From Acetothermia bacterium 64_32 (GTDB lineage Bacteria; Bipolaricaulota; Bipolaricaulia; Bipolaricaulales; Bipolaricaulaceae): a stretch of 64,000 nt of DNA. A program made the translations under genes and the position numbers. The notes beneath the pieces are model-generated. The model was given only the letters and a program-made list of their open reading frames with translations, did not search any database and had not been told where the DNA came from. The number at the start of each line of letters is the position of its first letter. The first letter of the stretch is position 1. The stretch spans positions 62,001 to 126,000 of the forward strand of contig LGFI01000001.1 in NCBI GenBank assembly GCA_001508155.1, written 5' to 3'. This document shows positions 43,471 through 56,351 of the stretch, piece after piece.

Positions 43471-43854
43471 GTCGCACACAAGGTGCGACTAAACGTCTAA
43501 ACGTCGCACATAAAGTGCGACGCTACCTAGGGTGAAACCCAGGGTGAAATGAGGTAGAAATGAGGTAGCGTCGGGCCTTGTGCCCGACGATAAACCCGGT
43601 AGCGTCGGGCTTTATGCCCGACGCCAAATGATAAAACGTCGCACACAAAACCAAACGTCGCACATAAAGTGCGACCAAACAAACGTCGCAAACGTCGCAC
43701 ATAAAGTGCGACGCTACCAAGGTGGAGAGGTAGAGGTAGTAGAGGTAGCGTCGGGGCTTGTCCCCGACGAAAGAAAGAGCGTTACCAAGGTGGAGAGGTA
43801 GAGGTAGCGTCGGGCCTTGTGCCCGACGAAAGAGCGTCGGGCCTTGTGCCCGAC
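43471..43854. repeat. REP-like hairpin cluster 3 (nine copies plus two half copies)
   Basis: Type A at 43471-43489, 43503-43521, 43657-43675 and 43694-43712; type B at 43570-43588, 43604-43622, 43809-43827 and 43836-43854; type C at 43750-43768. Half copies of type A are at 43638-43648 and 43685-43690. Tags GCTACC (after A) or GGTAGC (before B and C) accompany six of the nine. Linkers repeat AAGGTGGAGAGGTAGAGGTAG. The cluster ends 16 bases before the stop of the helicase gene, on the far side of the surface-protein gene from the transposase. Confidence 0.9.
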
Positions 43855-43870
43855 GATAAATGACAAAACG

Positions 43871-48081
<4,211 letters not shown>

Positions 48082-48085
<4 letters not shown>

Positions 48086-49641
48086 TCGGGACCCCCCCTG
48101 GGGGGGCCGTAGCCTCCGCCGCCGGGGGTACGGATGGAGATGATCGCGCCCGGCGGGACCTCCACCGTGCCCTTAGCGGGGATCCGCCTTTCCTCCTCCT
48201 CGATGACCAGAAGATCCTCCCCCGGGGTACCGGGGGCTCCACCGGCCAGGCCCCAGGGCCTCTCTTTTCTCCTCTCCGCAAGCAAGGAAACCGTCGCCCG
48301 ATGGCCCAAAACCCGGATGTCCCTTCGTATCCCCATCCCCCCGCGGTACCTGCCCTTGCCCCCCGAGCCCTCCCTGAGCTCGTACCTCTCCACCCGCAAG
48401 GGATACGCGAGCTCCAGGGCCTCCACCGGGGTGTTTAAGGTGTTTGTCATGTGGGTGTGGACCCCATCGATCCCGTCCTTTCCGGGCCTTGCCCCCATCC
48501 CCCCGCCGATGGTCTCGTAGAAGGTGTAGGGCCTTCCGGTCTGGGGATCGACCCCGCCGATGGTGAGGTTGTTCATGGTCCCCTGGCTTGCCGCCGGAAC
48601 CCGGCCGGGAAGGGCGCGGGCAAGCGCCCCCAACACCACGTCCACGATCCTCTGAGAAAGCTCCAGGTTCCCCCCGCCCACCGGGGCCGGGGGGAGGGCG
48701 TTCACCACCGTCCCCTCCGGGGCGATGATCCGGACCGGCCGCCATGCCCCGGCGTTCGGGGGAAGCCCTGGGTCCAGGACCGCCTTGAGGGCGAAGTAGG
48801 CCGCCGAGGCGGTCACCGCAAGAGGCGCGTTCACCGGAAACCCCACCTGAGGGGAGGTCCCCGAAAAATCGAGCTCCACCTCGTCCCCCTGTATCCGGAG
48901 CTCCAGCCTTATGGCGATCCCCTCGTCGAGAAAGTCCTCGAACCGGAAGGTCCCGTCCGGAACATCTTCGATGGCGGCCCGCATCCTCCGCTCCGCATAG
49001 AGGCAAAGCTCCCGATAGGCGGCAAAGAGCGTTTTGGCCCCGATGCGCCGGGCAAGGGCCACAACGCGCCGGATGCCGGTTTCCACCGCGGCCCGCTGGG
49101 CCCGCAGGTCCCCCTCCCGCTCCCAGGGGGTGCGGACGTTGAGGAGGACCAGGGAGAGGAGGTCCCGGTTGAGCTCCCCCTTTCGCCAAAGCTTAACGGG
49201 TGGGATCCTGAGGCCCTCCTGGAAGATCTCGCTTGCCGCCCCGGGGAGGCTCCCCGGGGTCATCCCCCCCACATCCGCATGATGGGCCCGCACGGCCACA
49301 AACCCCAAGAGCTCCCCCTCATGAAAGGCCGGGGCCACGAAGGTGATGTCCGGAAGGTGCGCCCCGCCGCAGAAGGGGTCGTTGAGGACGGCGATATCCC
49401 CCACAGCCCAATCAGGAAAGGCCTCCAGGGCCGCCCGCACGGAAAACGGCATCGCCCCAAGATGCACCGGGATGTTCTCCGCTTGTGCTACCAGCTCTCC
49501 GTTCGGGGTAAAGAGGGCGGAGGAGCAATCCCGCCGCTCCTTGATGTTGGGGGAGTAGGCGGTGCGGACAAGGGCGGCCGACATCTCCTCGCAGATCCCG
49601 GAAAGGGCGTTCCCCACCACCGCCAGGGTTATCGGGTCCAT
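48082..49641 (-). CDS. Hydantoinase B/oxoprolinase family protein
   Basis: A 519-residue HyuB-type subunit: MDPITLAVVGNALSGICEEMSAALVRTAYSPNIKERRDCSSALF at the N-terminus, then NDPFCGGAHLPDIT, GFVAVRAHHADVGG, TVNALPPAPVGGGN and the C-terminal TPGGGGYGPP. It pairs with the HyuA subunit to hydrolyse hydantoins or 5-oxoproline, or works within carboxylase-like relatives using ATP. The start lies 1 base after hyuA ends. Substrate cannot be decided from sequence. Confidence 0.9.
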
Positions 49642-49642
49642 C

Positions 49643-51658
49643 TTAGACCTCCAGGATCAGGTTTCCATAGTCGTCCACGTGTGCCCGGCCCCCCGGGGGC
49701 ACAAGGCAAGTTGACTCCGGGCCCTCCACCACTGCCGGCCCCGGGAACTCAGCCCCCTTAGGTAGCCTTTCCCGCTGGAAGACCGGCCACGCCCCCCAGC
49801 CCCCATCGAAGTAGACCCGCCGCCTTTCGATGACCGCCTCCTCTAGCCCTCCACCCCCTGGGGCCTCGGGGAGCCCCGGGGCCTCGGTCTTCCCCACCGC
49901 GGTGAGGCGGAGGTTCACCAGCTCCACCGGTTCTTCGGGCACGGAGTAGCCGTAGTTGCGTTCATGTTCCCGGTGGAAGCGTTCCCCGAGTTCTGCCAGG
50001 TCTTCTTCTGTGAGGGGGCGGTCGGGGAGGGGCAGGGTGAGCTCGAAGGCCTGGCCACGGTAGCGCAGGTCCGCTGCCGGTCGGTAACCCCTGGCCCTTT
50101 CGGGAACCCCCTCCGCGGCGAGGATCCCCTCGGCCTGCCGGCGGAATCCCTGCAGGGCCCGGTTGACGCGGGCTGGGGGGAGCTCGGAGAGGGGGGCGAC
50201 CAGGGAGCGGACGAAGTTATGGACGAGGTCCGCGCAGATGAGGCCCAGGGCGGAGAGGACCCCGGCCTGGGCCGGCACCAGCACCCGGGGGATCCCGAGC
50301 TTCCGCGCCAGGGTCGCCCCATGCAGGGGCCCGGCCCCGCCGAAGGCGACCAAGGTGAAATCCCGGGGGTCGTGGCCCCGCTCCACCGAGATCACCCGGA
50401 CCGCCCGCTCCATGGTGGCCTCCACCACCTCCAGGATCCCCCAGGCCGCCCCCTCCAGGGAAAGCCCCAGGGCCCGGGCGATCCTCCCCACCGCCTCCTC
50501 GGCCAGCTTCGTGGACAGGGGAGGGAGCCCGCCCAGGGGCCGGGCCCGGGGGAGGTGTCCCAGAAGGAGGTGGGCGTCGGTTACGGTGGGCTCGGTTCCC
50601 CCGCGGCCGTAGCAGGCCGGGCCGGGGACTGCCCCAGCGCTTCGGGGCCCCACCCGGAGCCCGCCCCCGGGATCGGTCCAGGCGATCGACCCTCCCCCGG
50701 CCCCCACCGTGTGCACGTCCACCATGGGCAGCCTCACCGGCCGGCCCGCCACCTCGCGCTCGGGGGTGAGGACAATTTCCCCCCCTCGGACCAGGGAGAC
50801 GTCGGTGGAGGTCCCCCCCATATCCAGGGTGACGAGGTCGGAAAAACCCGCGGAAAGGCCCACCTGTCGCGCCCCGATCACCCCTCCCGCCGGCCCGGAA
50901 AGGAGCAGGGCCGCCGCCCTCCTCCCCGCCTCCTCGGTGCCCGCCACCCCCCCGCTCGACTGCATAACAAGCAGGGGCGCTTCCACCCCTAGCCCCCCAA
51001 GCGCCCGGGAAAGCCGTGAAAGATACCCCTCCACCACCGGCCTCAGGGCCGCGGTGATCACCGTGGTGGAGGTGCGCTCGTACTCCCGGAACTCGGGCAG
51101 GACCTCCCACGACAACGTGATCGGCACCCGCACCCCGGCCTCCTCCAGGATCCCCCGCACCCGCTCCTCGTGAGCAGGGTTGAGAAACGAGAAGAGGAAC
51201 ACCACCGCCACCGACTCGATCCCCCCCTCCGCTATCCTCCGGGCGATTTCCCTTACCGCCCTCTCCTCCAAGGGTCTGACCACCCGGCCCCGGCGATCCA
51301 GCCGCTCGGGGACCGGAAGGCGCCATTCCCTGGGCACCACGGGCCGCGGGCGCTCGCAGAAAAGATCGTACAGGGAGGGTCGGTTCTGCCGCCCGATCTC
51401 CAGCACATCCCGGAACCCCTCCGTGGTGAGGAGACAGGTTTTCGCCCACCTTTCCTCCAGGAGGGCATTGGTGGCCACCGTGGTCCCATGGACGATCCTC
51501 GCGAGCCTCCCCGCCGGAAGCCGCTTGAGGCCTGCGAGGAACCCATCCTCCGGCGCCGGGGTGGTGGGCAGCTTGAAAAGGGAAAGCCCCCCGTCCACCA
51601 CCCAGGCAAAGTCGGTAAACGTCCCCCCGATATCCACTCCCAGCACAACCCCTTTCAT
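49643..51658 (-). CDS. Hydantoinase A/oxoprolinase family protein
   Basis: A 671-residue HyuA-type ATP-binding subunit. VLGVDIGGTFTDFAWV (residues 5-20) is the actin-like phosphate loop; IVHGTTVATNALLE, LLSGPAGGVIGA, TLDMGGTSTDVSLV and DVHTVGAGGGSIAW are conserved blocks. The C-terminal domain includes GPAVVEG. With HyuB it should form the ATP-dependent ring-opening amidohydrolase. It sits between the AEC transporter and hyuB, separated by 1 base on each side, so the transporter may move its substrate or product. Confidence 0.9.
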   Translation of the reverse strand: MKGVVLGVDIGGTFTDFAWVVDGGLSLFKLPTTPAPEDGFLAGLKRLPAGRLARIVHGTTVATNALLEERWAKTCLLTTEGFRDVLEIGRQNRPSLYDLFCERPRPVVPREWRLPVPERLDRRGRVVRPLEERAVREIARRIAEGGIESVAVVFLFSFLNPAHEERVRGILEEAGVRVPITLSWEVLPEFREYERTSTTVITAALRPVVEGYLSRLSRALGGLGVEAPLLVMQSSGGVAGTEEAGRRAAALLLSGPAGGVIGARQVGLSAGFSDLVTLDMGGTSTDVSLVRGGEIVLTPEREVAGRPVRLPMVDVHTVGAGGGSIAWTDPGGGLRVGPRSAGAVPGPACYGRGGTEPTVTDAHLLLGHLPRARPLGGLPPLSTKLAEEAVGRIARALGLSLEGAAWGILEVVEATMERAVRVISVERGHDPRDFTLVAFGGAGPLHGATLARKLGIPRVLVPAQAGVLSALGLICADLVHNFVRSLVAPLSELPPARVNRALQGFRRQAEGILAAEGVPERARGYRPAADLRYRGQAFELTLPLPDRPLTEEDLAELGERFHREHERNYGYSVPEEPVELVNLRLTAVGKTEAPGLPEAPGGGGLEEAVIERRRVYFDGGWGAWPVFQRERLPKGAEFPGPAVVEGPESTCLVPPGGRAHVDDYGNLILEV

Positions 51659-51659
51659 G

Positions 51660-52571
51660 CTAGCTTAGGATCCACCTCCACAGGCTAAGGGTGAGGAGGG
51701 ACCCCAGGGAGGAAACGAACACCACGGTGCCGATCAGCTCCGGGTGGTACCGGTAGCGCTGGGAAAGCACGATCATGTTCACCGCGATCGGGGTCCCGTT
51801 CATGAACACCAGCACATCCCGCTCCAGGGCGGAAAACCCCAGGGTCCAGGCCACCAGAAAGGTGATCCCCGGCAGGATCAAAAGCCTGAGGGCGCTCAAA
51901 CCCAGAGCCGGGACGAACGACCGGTAGCTTCTTCCGTACAGGAACACCCCCAGGGAGAAGAGAGCCACCGGGGCGGTGGCCGAGCTCAGGTAGGAGAGGC
52001 TCTGAACCAGGAACCTGGGCAGGGAAACCTCGGCCAGGGAAAGGCTCGCTCCCAGGGCGATGGCGATGATCAAGGGGTTACGGGAAAGCCGTACCGCCAC
52101 CTTCCCCAGAGCCTTCCTCAAAGAGCCTTCAATCCCATAAAGTTCCAGAAAGGTGAGGACGAGGATCACCGTGGGGGGTGCCACTGCGGCGATTATCAGG
52201 GCGGCCAGCCGTTCCGGCTCCCCTGGCCCCAGCACGTACTCAACGTATGGCACCCCGAAGAAGGCCAGGCTCCCGAACACGGTGCTGGTGGTGAGGAGAT
52301 AGAAAAGCTCCTTTCCGCCCCCCACCCTCCTGATGAGGAAGTAAGCCCCAAGGAGGGCAGCGATTGGAACCAGCCCTGCCCCCATGAATTTTAGGGATTC
52401 CAGGGTGAACGAGGTCCTGGAAAGGTTCAAAAGGAGGAAGGCCGGCAGGGCAAAGAAGTAGACGAACCCGTTGAGGGCCCTTTCGTCCCCGGCCCTGAGG
52501 AGCCCCAGCGCCCGGGAGAGGAATCCCAGGGCGATGAGGATCAGGATGGGCGCCGTTCCACCGAGCATCAT
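51660..52571 (-). CDS. AEC-family transporter (auxin efflux carrier-like)
   Basis: A 303-residue membrane protein with about ten hydrophobic segments in two halves. Typical AEC blocks are LNGFVYFFALPAFLLLNL, SLSYLSSATAPVALFSLGVFL (about residues 180-200) and GTPIAVNMIVLSQRY near the C-terminus. Bacterial members carry malate, malonate or similar organic acids. Its position directly upstream of hyuA suggests uptake or export of the compound handled there. It overlaps the phosphatase gene by 4 bases. Confidence 0.85.
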   Translation of the reverse strand: MMLGGTAPILILIALGFLSRALGLLRAGDERALNGFVYFFALPAFLLLNLSRTSFTLESLKFMGAGLVPIAALLGAYFLIRRVGGGKELFYLLTTSTVFGSLAFFGVPYVEYVLGPGEPERLAALIIAAVAPPTVILVLTFLELYGIEGSLRKALGKVAVRLSRNPLIIAIALGASLSLAEVSLPRFLVQSLSYLSSATAPVALFSLGVFLYGRSYRSFVPALGLSALRLLILPGITFLVAWTLGFSALERDVLVFMNGTPIAVNMIVLSQRYRYHPELIGTVVFVSSLGSLLTLSLWRWILS

Positions 52572-53341
52572 ATCGTGACGATCTTCAGGTCACGGGCATC
52601 GTGCAGGGGCCGGCCGGGCTCCAGGACGGCCACGGTACGCTCGGTACCGCCGTAGGCGGAGGAGGTGAAGATGGTGAGACACCGCCCGTCGTAAAGGTAA
52701 GTGGGGGCGTGGGGTTGGTGGGACCTCACCAGGGCCTTCAGGCCCAATCGGCCCATGACCTCCTCGAAGAAATCCCGGCCGAAGGTGGGGCGGCCGAAGT
52801 AGTCCCCGGCGGAATACCCGGGCACATCTGCCCAGTCCCCCCAGGTGATCTTCCGCCAATCGCTCGAGCCAAGCGGGATTTTTTCTATCTCCTCCACCCC
52901 CTCCACGTCGGGCAAAGCCCCGTGGAGGGCAAGGAGGCCGGCCGGGTGCCAGGCGGCAAACGGAAGTTCTGCCAGGGCCTGTGCGCATTGCTTTTGCCTT
53001 TCGGGGCGGAGCGAGTGCCAGAAATCGGCCGGGGAAAAGGGGGAGACGGCCCATCCCTCGTGGTTCCCCATGAGGAGGACTATCCGGTCTGGATGGGCAA
53101 GCTTGGTCTCCAAAAGGAGTTTAAGGTTCCCCCCCGAATCCGGCCCCCGGTCCACGTAGTCCCCCAGGAACACGAGCACGTGGTTTGGGGAGAGGAAGCG
53201 GTCAAGGACCGTTTCTGTTGCCTCCCGGTCCCCGTGGGTGTCGCCCACGAAGGCGACCCTCTTCCCCTCGGGGAGGCGGACCAGTCGCCCCTCCTTCCTG
53301 AAGTGGGCCTGTGCCGCAACGAGGAGCTCCTCCAGTTCCAC
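52568..53341 (-). CDS. PP1/PP2A-like metallophosphoesterase
   Basis: A 257-residue phosphatase with the full motif set: FVGDTHGD (about residues 31-38), VFLGDYVDRGPDSGG, LLMGNHEGW and the later His positions in LVRSHQPH. This is the arrangement of Ser/Thr phosphatases of the PP1/PP2A superfamily, also found in diadenosine tetraphosphatases. No signal peptide, so it is cytoplasmic. The start is a GTG at 53341 without a clear ribosome binding site. It heads the AEC-hyuAB-lhr run. Confidence 0.85.
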   Translation of the reverse strand: MELEELLVAAQAHFRKEGRLVRLPEGKRVAFVGDTHGDREATETVLDRFLSPNHVLVFLGDYVDRGPDSGGNLKLLLETKLAHPDRIVLLMGNHEGWAVSPFSPADFWHSLRPERQKQCAQALAELPFAAWHPAGLLALHGALPDVEGVEEIEKIPLGSSDWRKITWGDWADVPGYSAGDYFGRPTFGRDFFEEVMGRLGLKALVRSHQPHAPTYLYDGRCLTIFTSSAYGGTERTVAVLEPGRPLHDARDLKIVTI

Positions 53342-53389
53342 GGTGGTTAAAGCTAGCCTTTCTTGCCTGAGGGGGCAAGCCGGAGGGGT

Positions 53390-55300
53390 TCAGCTGGGCA
53401 TACGGGAAAGGATTTCCTTTGGGAGCAGGGCAAGCGTCTCGCCCGAGGTGGCTTTGCCCACATGGAGGAGCCCGGCGAGCTGCAGCCTTCCTACGATGGA
53501 GGAGGGGAAGTTCCAGTGCCAATCGATGCTGTCTTCCTCGATCTCCCCGTACCGCTCTATGAGGGAGGAGAGGGGCACAACCCCGCCTTTCTTTGCCACC
53601 CAGGCCAGGGCTTCTTGAGCCTGGGGCGGCAGGGCTTGGACCACCTCTTCCAGGTGTTCCTGGATGAAGCGGGCGATTCGGCTCGCGAGCTCCTGCTTGC
53701 GGAGGGGGCTGTAGGGGAGGCCGAGCCATTTTGCGGTGCCCACAAGCTGGTTCTTGGTGAGCCCGGCCAGGGCCTCCTCCAGGGGCATCCCGGGGTGGAC
53801 GGGCCGGCTCAGGTAGCGTTTTTGGCGGCGCGCCTTGAGCTCCTTTAGGCGGGCCAGCTCTTGCTCCACCCTCATTAGCAACCCCAACTCCCTCACGACG
53901 GTCTTGGCCTCCTCATCCGGGTTCAGATCGAGGAACTCCTGGAGGGCCTCCTTGGCCTCCTCAGGCTCCCCCAGGGCGAGGTGTGCCCACCCCCGGAGGA
54001 ACCAATACAATGAGGCCCCCTCCTGGGGGAGCTCCCCCGGGATCAGCTCCTCCAACACTGCGGCGGCCTCCTCCGGCCGGTCTTCCCTTAGGTACAGGAT
54101 CGCAAGCCCTAGTCCGGCCTCCTCCCTCCCCAGCTCGAAGGCGGTCTTGAAGAGCTGCTCCGCCTCTTGAACCCGATCGGTTTGCATGTACACCCCAGCC
54201 AGGGCCACCATCGCCGAGAGGAAGCCGGGGAAGACCTCCATGGCTTTCAGGTAGGCCTTCTCCGCCTCCTCAAGCCTCCCTTCCTCTTCGAGCCCCATGC
54301 CCTGCATGAAGAGCTCCATCGCCTCCGGCGGGGGCTCCTCTTCCGGATCGACCCGGACGAGCCTGAGCTGCCGGACCTCCCCGTTCAGGTGCGCCTCGCA
54401 CATCTCCCCTTCGGCGATGGCGCCCCGCCTCACCAGGGCGGTGGCCGCGTGCAATTTGAGCTCGTCGGGGAGCTCCGGCCGGGTGAGGAGGAGCCTCAGG
54501 AAGGCCTCGGCCCAGGGGTCTTCCCAGCCCGCCAGGGCATCCACAAGCTCATGTCGGACCTCCTCCTCCCCCTCCCATATTCCCCATACCATGGTTGGTT
54601 TCAGCTCCTCATGCGACTCGGGGGAGGGCTCATCAATGAAGTTGTAGGAAAAACGGAATGATGGGGCCCTTCCGGCGCGAAGGTGCCGGGCGGCGGACAG
54701 GTACTGGTCGAGCAAATCTAGCTCCGGATCCAGCTCCAGGGCCCGCTGCCACAGCCCCTCCGCCTCCGCGAGGTGCCCCAGGTTGGCCGCCGCCACCCCG
54801 ATCCTGGCCCAGGACAAAGGGTCTAATACGAGATCGAGGCCTTCCTTATAGCGCATGTAAAGCTCATAGATCTTCTCATCCCATTTGAGTTCGGCCAGGG
54901 CCTCGAACGTCTTGTCAAGGAGCTTTAGTGCCATGGGGGAGGAGAGCCGTTGCAGGGCTGCGAGTGCCCGCTTTGCGTGGGCCTCGGCCCGGGCCCCTTC
55001 CCCCAGGTGGAGGTGGCATTGGGCCAAGGTGAAGTGGGCAAACACGTTTTGGCTATCGTATTTCAGGGCCCGCTGGGCGTATTCGATGGCGTGGCGGAGG
55101 TCGTCCTTGAGGTAGGCGCAGAGGGCGAGGTTGTTGAGGGCTGGGACGGCGCAGCTGCAGATGGAAAGGGCCTCGCGGAACTTGTGTTCCGCCGGCTTTA
55201 TCCTTCCCTGCTCGAGGAGCCTGCTCCCCTCCTCATTGAGCCTGAGGACCCGTCTTCCGAGCTCGGGATGGGAGGCGAGGAACCGGGTGAACGCGTTCAT
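53390..55300 (-). CDS. TPR-repeat protein with C-terminal SAP/Rho-N-like segment
   Basis: A 636-residue protein. TPR-like helices occupy about residues 28-215 (AEHKFREALSICSCAVPALNNLALCAYLKDD) and again about 330-475 (LEEAEKAYLKAMEVFPGFLSAMVALAGVY). Near residue 505 a segment LTKNQLVGTAKWLGLPYSPLRKQELASRI resembles a SAP or Rho N-terminal nucleic-acid-binding motif, followed by a winged-helix-like tail. No signal peptide. TATACT lies 9 bases before the ATG with no ribosome binding site, suggesting a leaderless mRNA. Function unknown; protein-interaction scaffold is the safest description. Confidence 0.75.
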   Translation of the reverse strand: MNAFTRFLASHPELGRRVLRLNEEGSRLLEQGRIKPAEHKFREALSICSCAVPALNNLALCAYLKDDLRHAIEYAQRALKYDSQNVFAHFTLAQCHLHLGEGARAEAHAKRALAALQRLSSPMALKLLDKTFEALAELKWDEKIYELYMRYKEGLDLVLDPLSWARIGVAAANLGHLAEAEGLWQRALELDPELDLLDQYLSAARHLRAGRAPSFRFSYNFIDEPSPESHEELKPTMVWGIWEGEEEVRHELVDALAGWEDPWAEAFLRLLLTRPELPDELKLHAATALVRRGAIAEGEMCEAHLNGEVRQLRLVRVDPEEEPPPEAMELFMQGMGLEEEGRLEEAEKAYLKAMEVFPGFLSAMVALAGVYMQTDRVQEAEQLFKTAFELGREEAGLGLAILYLREDRPEEAAAVLEELIPGELPQEGASLYWFLRGWAHLALGEPEEAKEALQEFLDLNPDEEAKTVVRELGLLMRVEQELARLKELKARRQKRYLSRPVHPGMPLEEALAGLTKNQLVGTAKWLGLPYSPLRKQELASRIARFIQEHLEEVVQALPPQAQEALAWVAKKGGVVPLSSLIERYGEIEEDSIDWHWNFPSSIVGRLQLAGLLHVGKATSGETLALLPKEILSRMPS

Positions 55301-55309
55301 GGCTGTTTG

Positions 55310-55315
55310 AGTATA
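55310..55315 (-). promoter_or_regulatory. Candidate -10 box of the TPR gene
   Basis: TATACT on the minus strand, 9 bases before the ATG at 55300. No ribosome binding site lies between, and no good -35 is visible. Confidence 0.35.
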
Positions 55316-55335
55316 GAGGGGAGGGGTGAGGGGTG

Positions 55336-56235
55336 CTACCCCAGGCTTGCAAGCAGGGCTTCCACCTCCTGGCGGGTTGGAAGGGATGGTTGGGCTCCCC
55401 GGCGGGTGGCGGCCAGGGCTCCGGCGGCGTTGGCAAAGCGCACGGCTTCCTCGATTTCCTTTCCCTCCGCCAGGGCCACGGCCAACGCCCCGTTGAACGC
55501 GTCCCCACAGGCGGTAGTATCCACTGGGTCAACCTCAAAGGCAGGGAAATGGCGGAAGTTATCATTCCCGATCAGATAGGCCCCCTCGACGTCGGCCTTG
55601 CAGATCACCTGGCCGGCCCCGAGCGCGAGGAGCCTGTGGGCCGCGGCTTTCAGGTCTTCCTCCCCGGTGAGGGCGGAGAGCTCCCCCCGGTTGGGGGTGA
55701 TGATGTCCACGCGTTCAACCGGCAAGCTGGAGATGTCCTGGGCCGGGGCCGGATCCAGTATTACCAGGGGGGCTTTTGGGGGCAGCCCTCGGAGGAGGTG
55801 GGCGATGGTTTCCAAGGGGATTTCGAGTTGCAGAAGGAGGACCTTTGCGGCTGCTAGTTTGTGGAGCATGCGATCTACGTAGGGGGGGGCCACCGAGGCG
55901 TTGGCCCCGGGGACGTAGACGATGGCGTTCTCGCCTTTCTCGGTGACCCAGATCGAGGCGATGCCGGAGGGGGTGTCCCGTTCTCGTTCCACTGCCTCCA
56001 CGTTGACCCCGTTTTCTTTCAGGCTTTGGAGGAGCTCGTTTCCGAAGAGGTCATCCCCCACCTTGCCGTAGAAGGAGGCTTGGGCGCCGAGGCGGGCGGC
56101 GGCCACCGCCTGGTTGGCCCCCTTCCCCCCAGGGTAGCGAGCAAATCTTAAGCCGCACAATGTTTCTCCTTCGCGAGGAAGATGTGACACCTCACACACG
56201 AGATCCATGTTGACGCTCCCCAAAACTCCAATCAT
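55336..56235 (-). CDS. rbsK: Ribokinase (PfkB family)
   Basis: A 299-residue sugar kinase making ribose-5-phosphate. GSVNMDLVCEVSHLPREGET and YPGGKGANQAVAAARLG at the N-terminus bind ribose, VDTTACGDAFNGALAVAL near the C-terminus holds the catalytic Asp and anion hole. The start at 56235 follows AAGAGGTGAAC; an ATG at 56262 lacks this. It is the last gene of the lacI-nucleoside importer operon and is again G+C-rich, unlike the genes immediately upstream. The 116 bases upstream are A+T-rich (TATATTTGGATATATCC). Confidence 0.93.
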   Translation of the reverse strand: MIGVLGSVNMDLVCEVSHLPREGETLCGLRFARYPGGKGANQAVAAARLGAQASFYGKVGDDLFGNELLQSLKENGVNVEAVERERDTPSGIASIWVTEKGENAIVYVPGANASVAPPYVDRMLHKLAAAKVLLLQLEIPLETIAHLLRGLPPKAPLVILDPAPAQDISSLPVERVDIITPNRGELSALTGEEDLKAAAHRLLALGAGQVICKADVEGAYLIGNDNFRHFPAFEVDPVDTTACGDAFNGALAVALAEGKEIEEAVRFANAAGALAATRRGAQPSLPTRQEVEALLASLG

Positions 56236-56351
56236 GTTCACCTCTTGCCCACCCGCTTTCATCGTAGAAAGTCCGGCCTATTGACCATCCCTTCAAATAC
56301 GTCCTATATTTGGATATATCCGCATTCTCGCACATGCAAGATCGGATAAGC

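Noticed and set aside
43471-43854. Cluster of short repeats considered as a CRISPR array
   Set aside because: Repeats are in both orientations, are themselves hairpins, and linkers are irregular and similar to each other. No cas genes are near.
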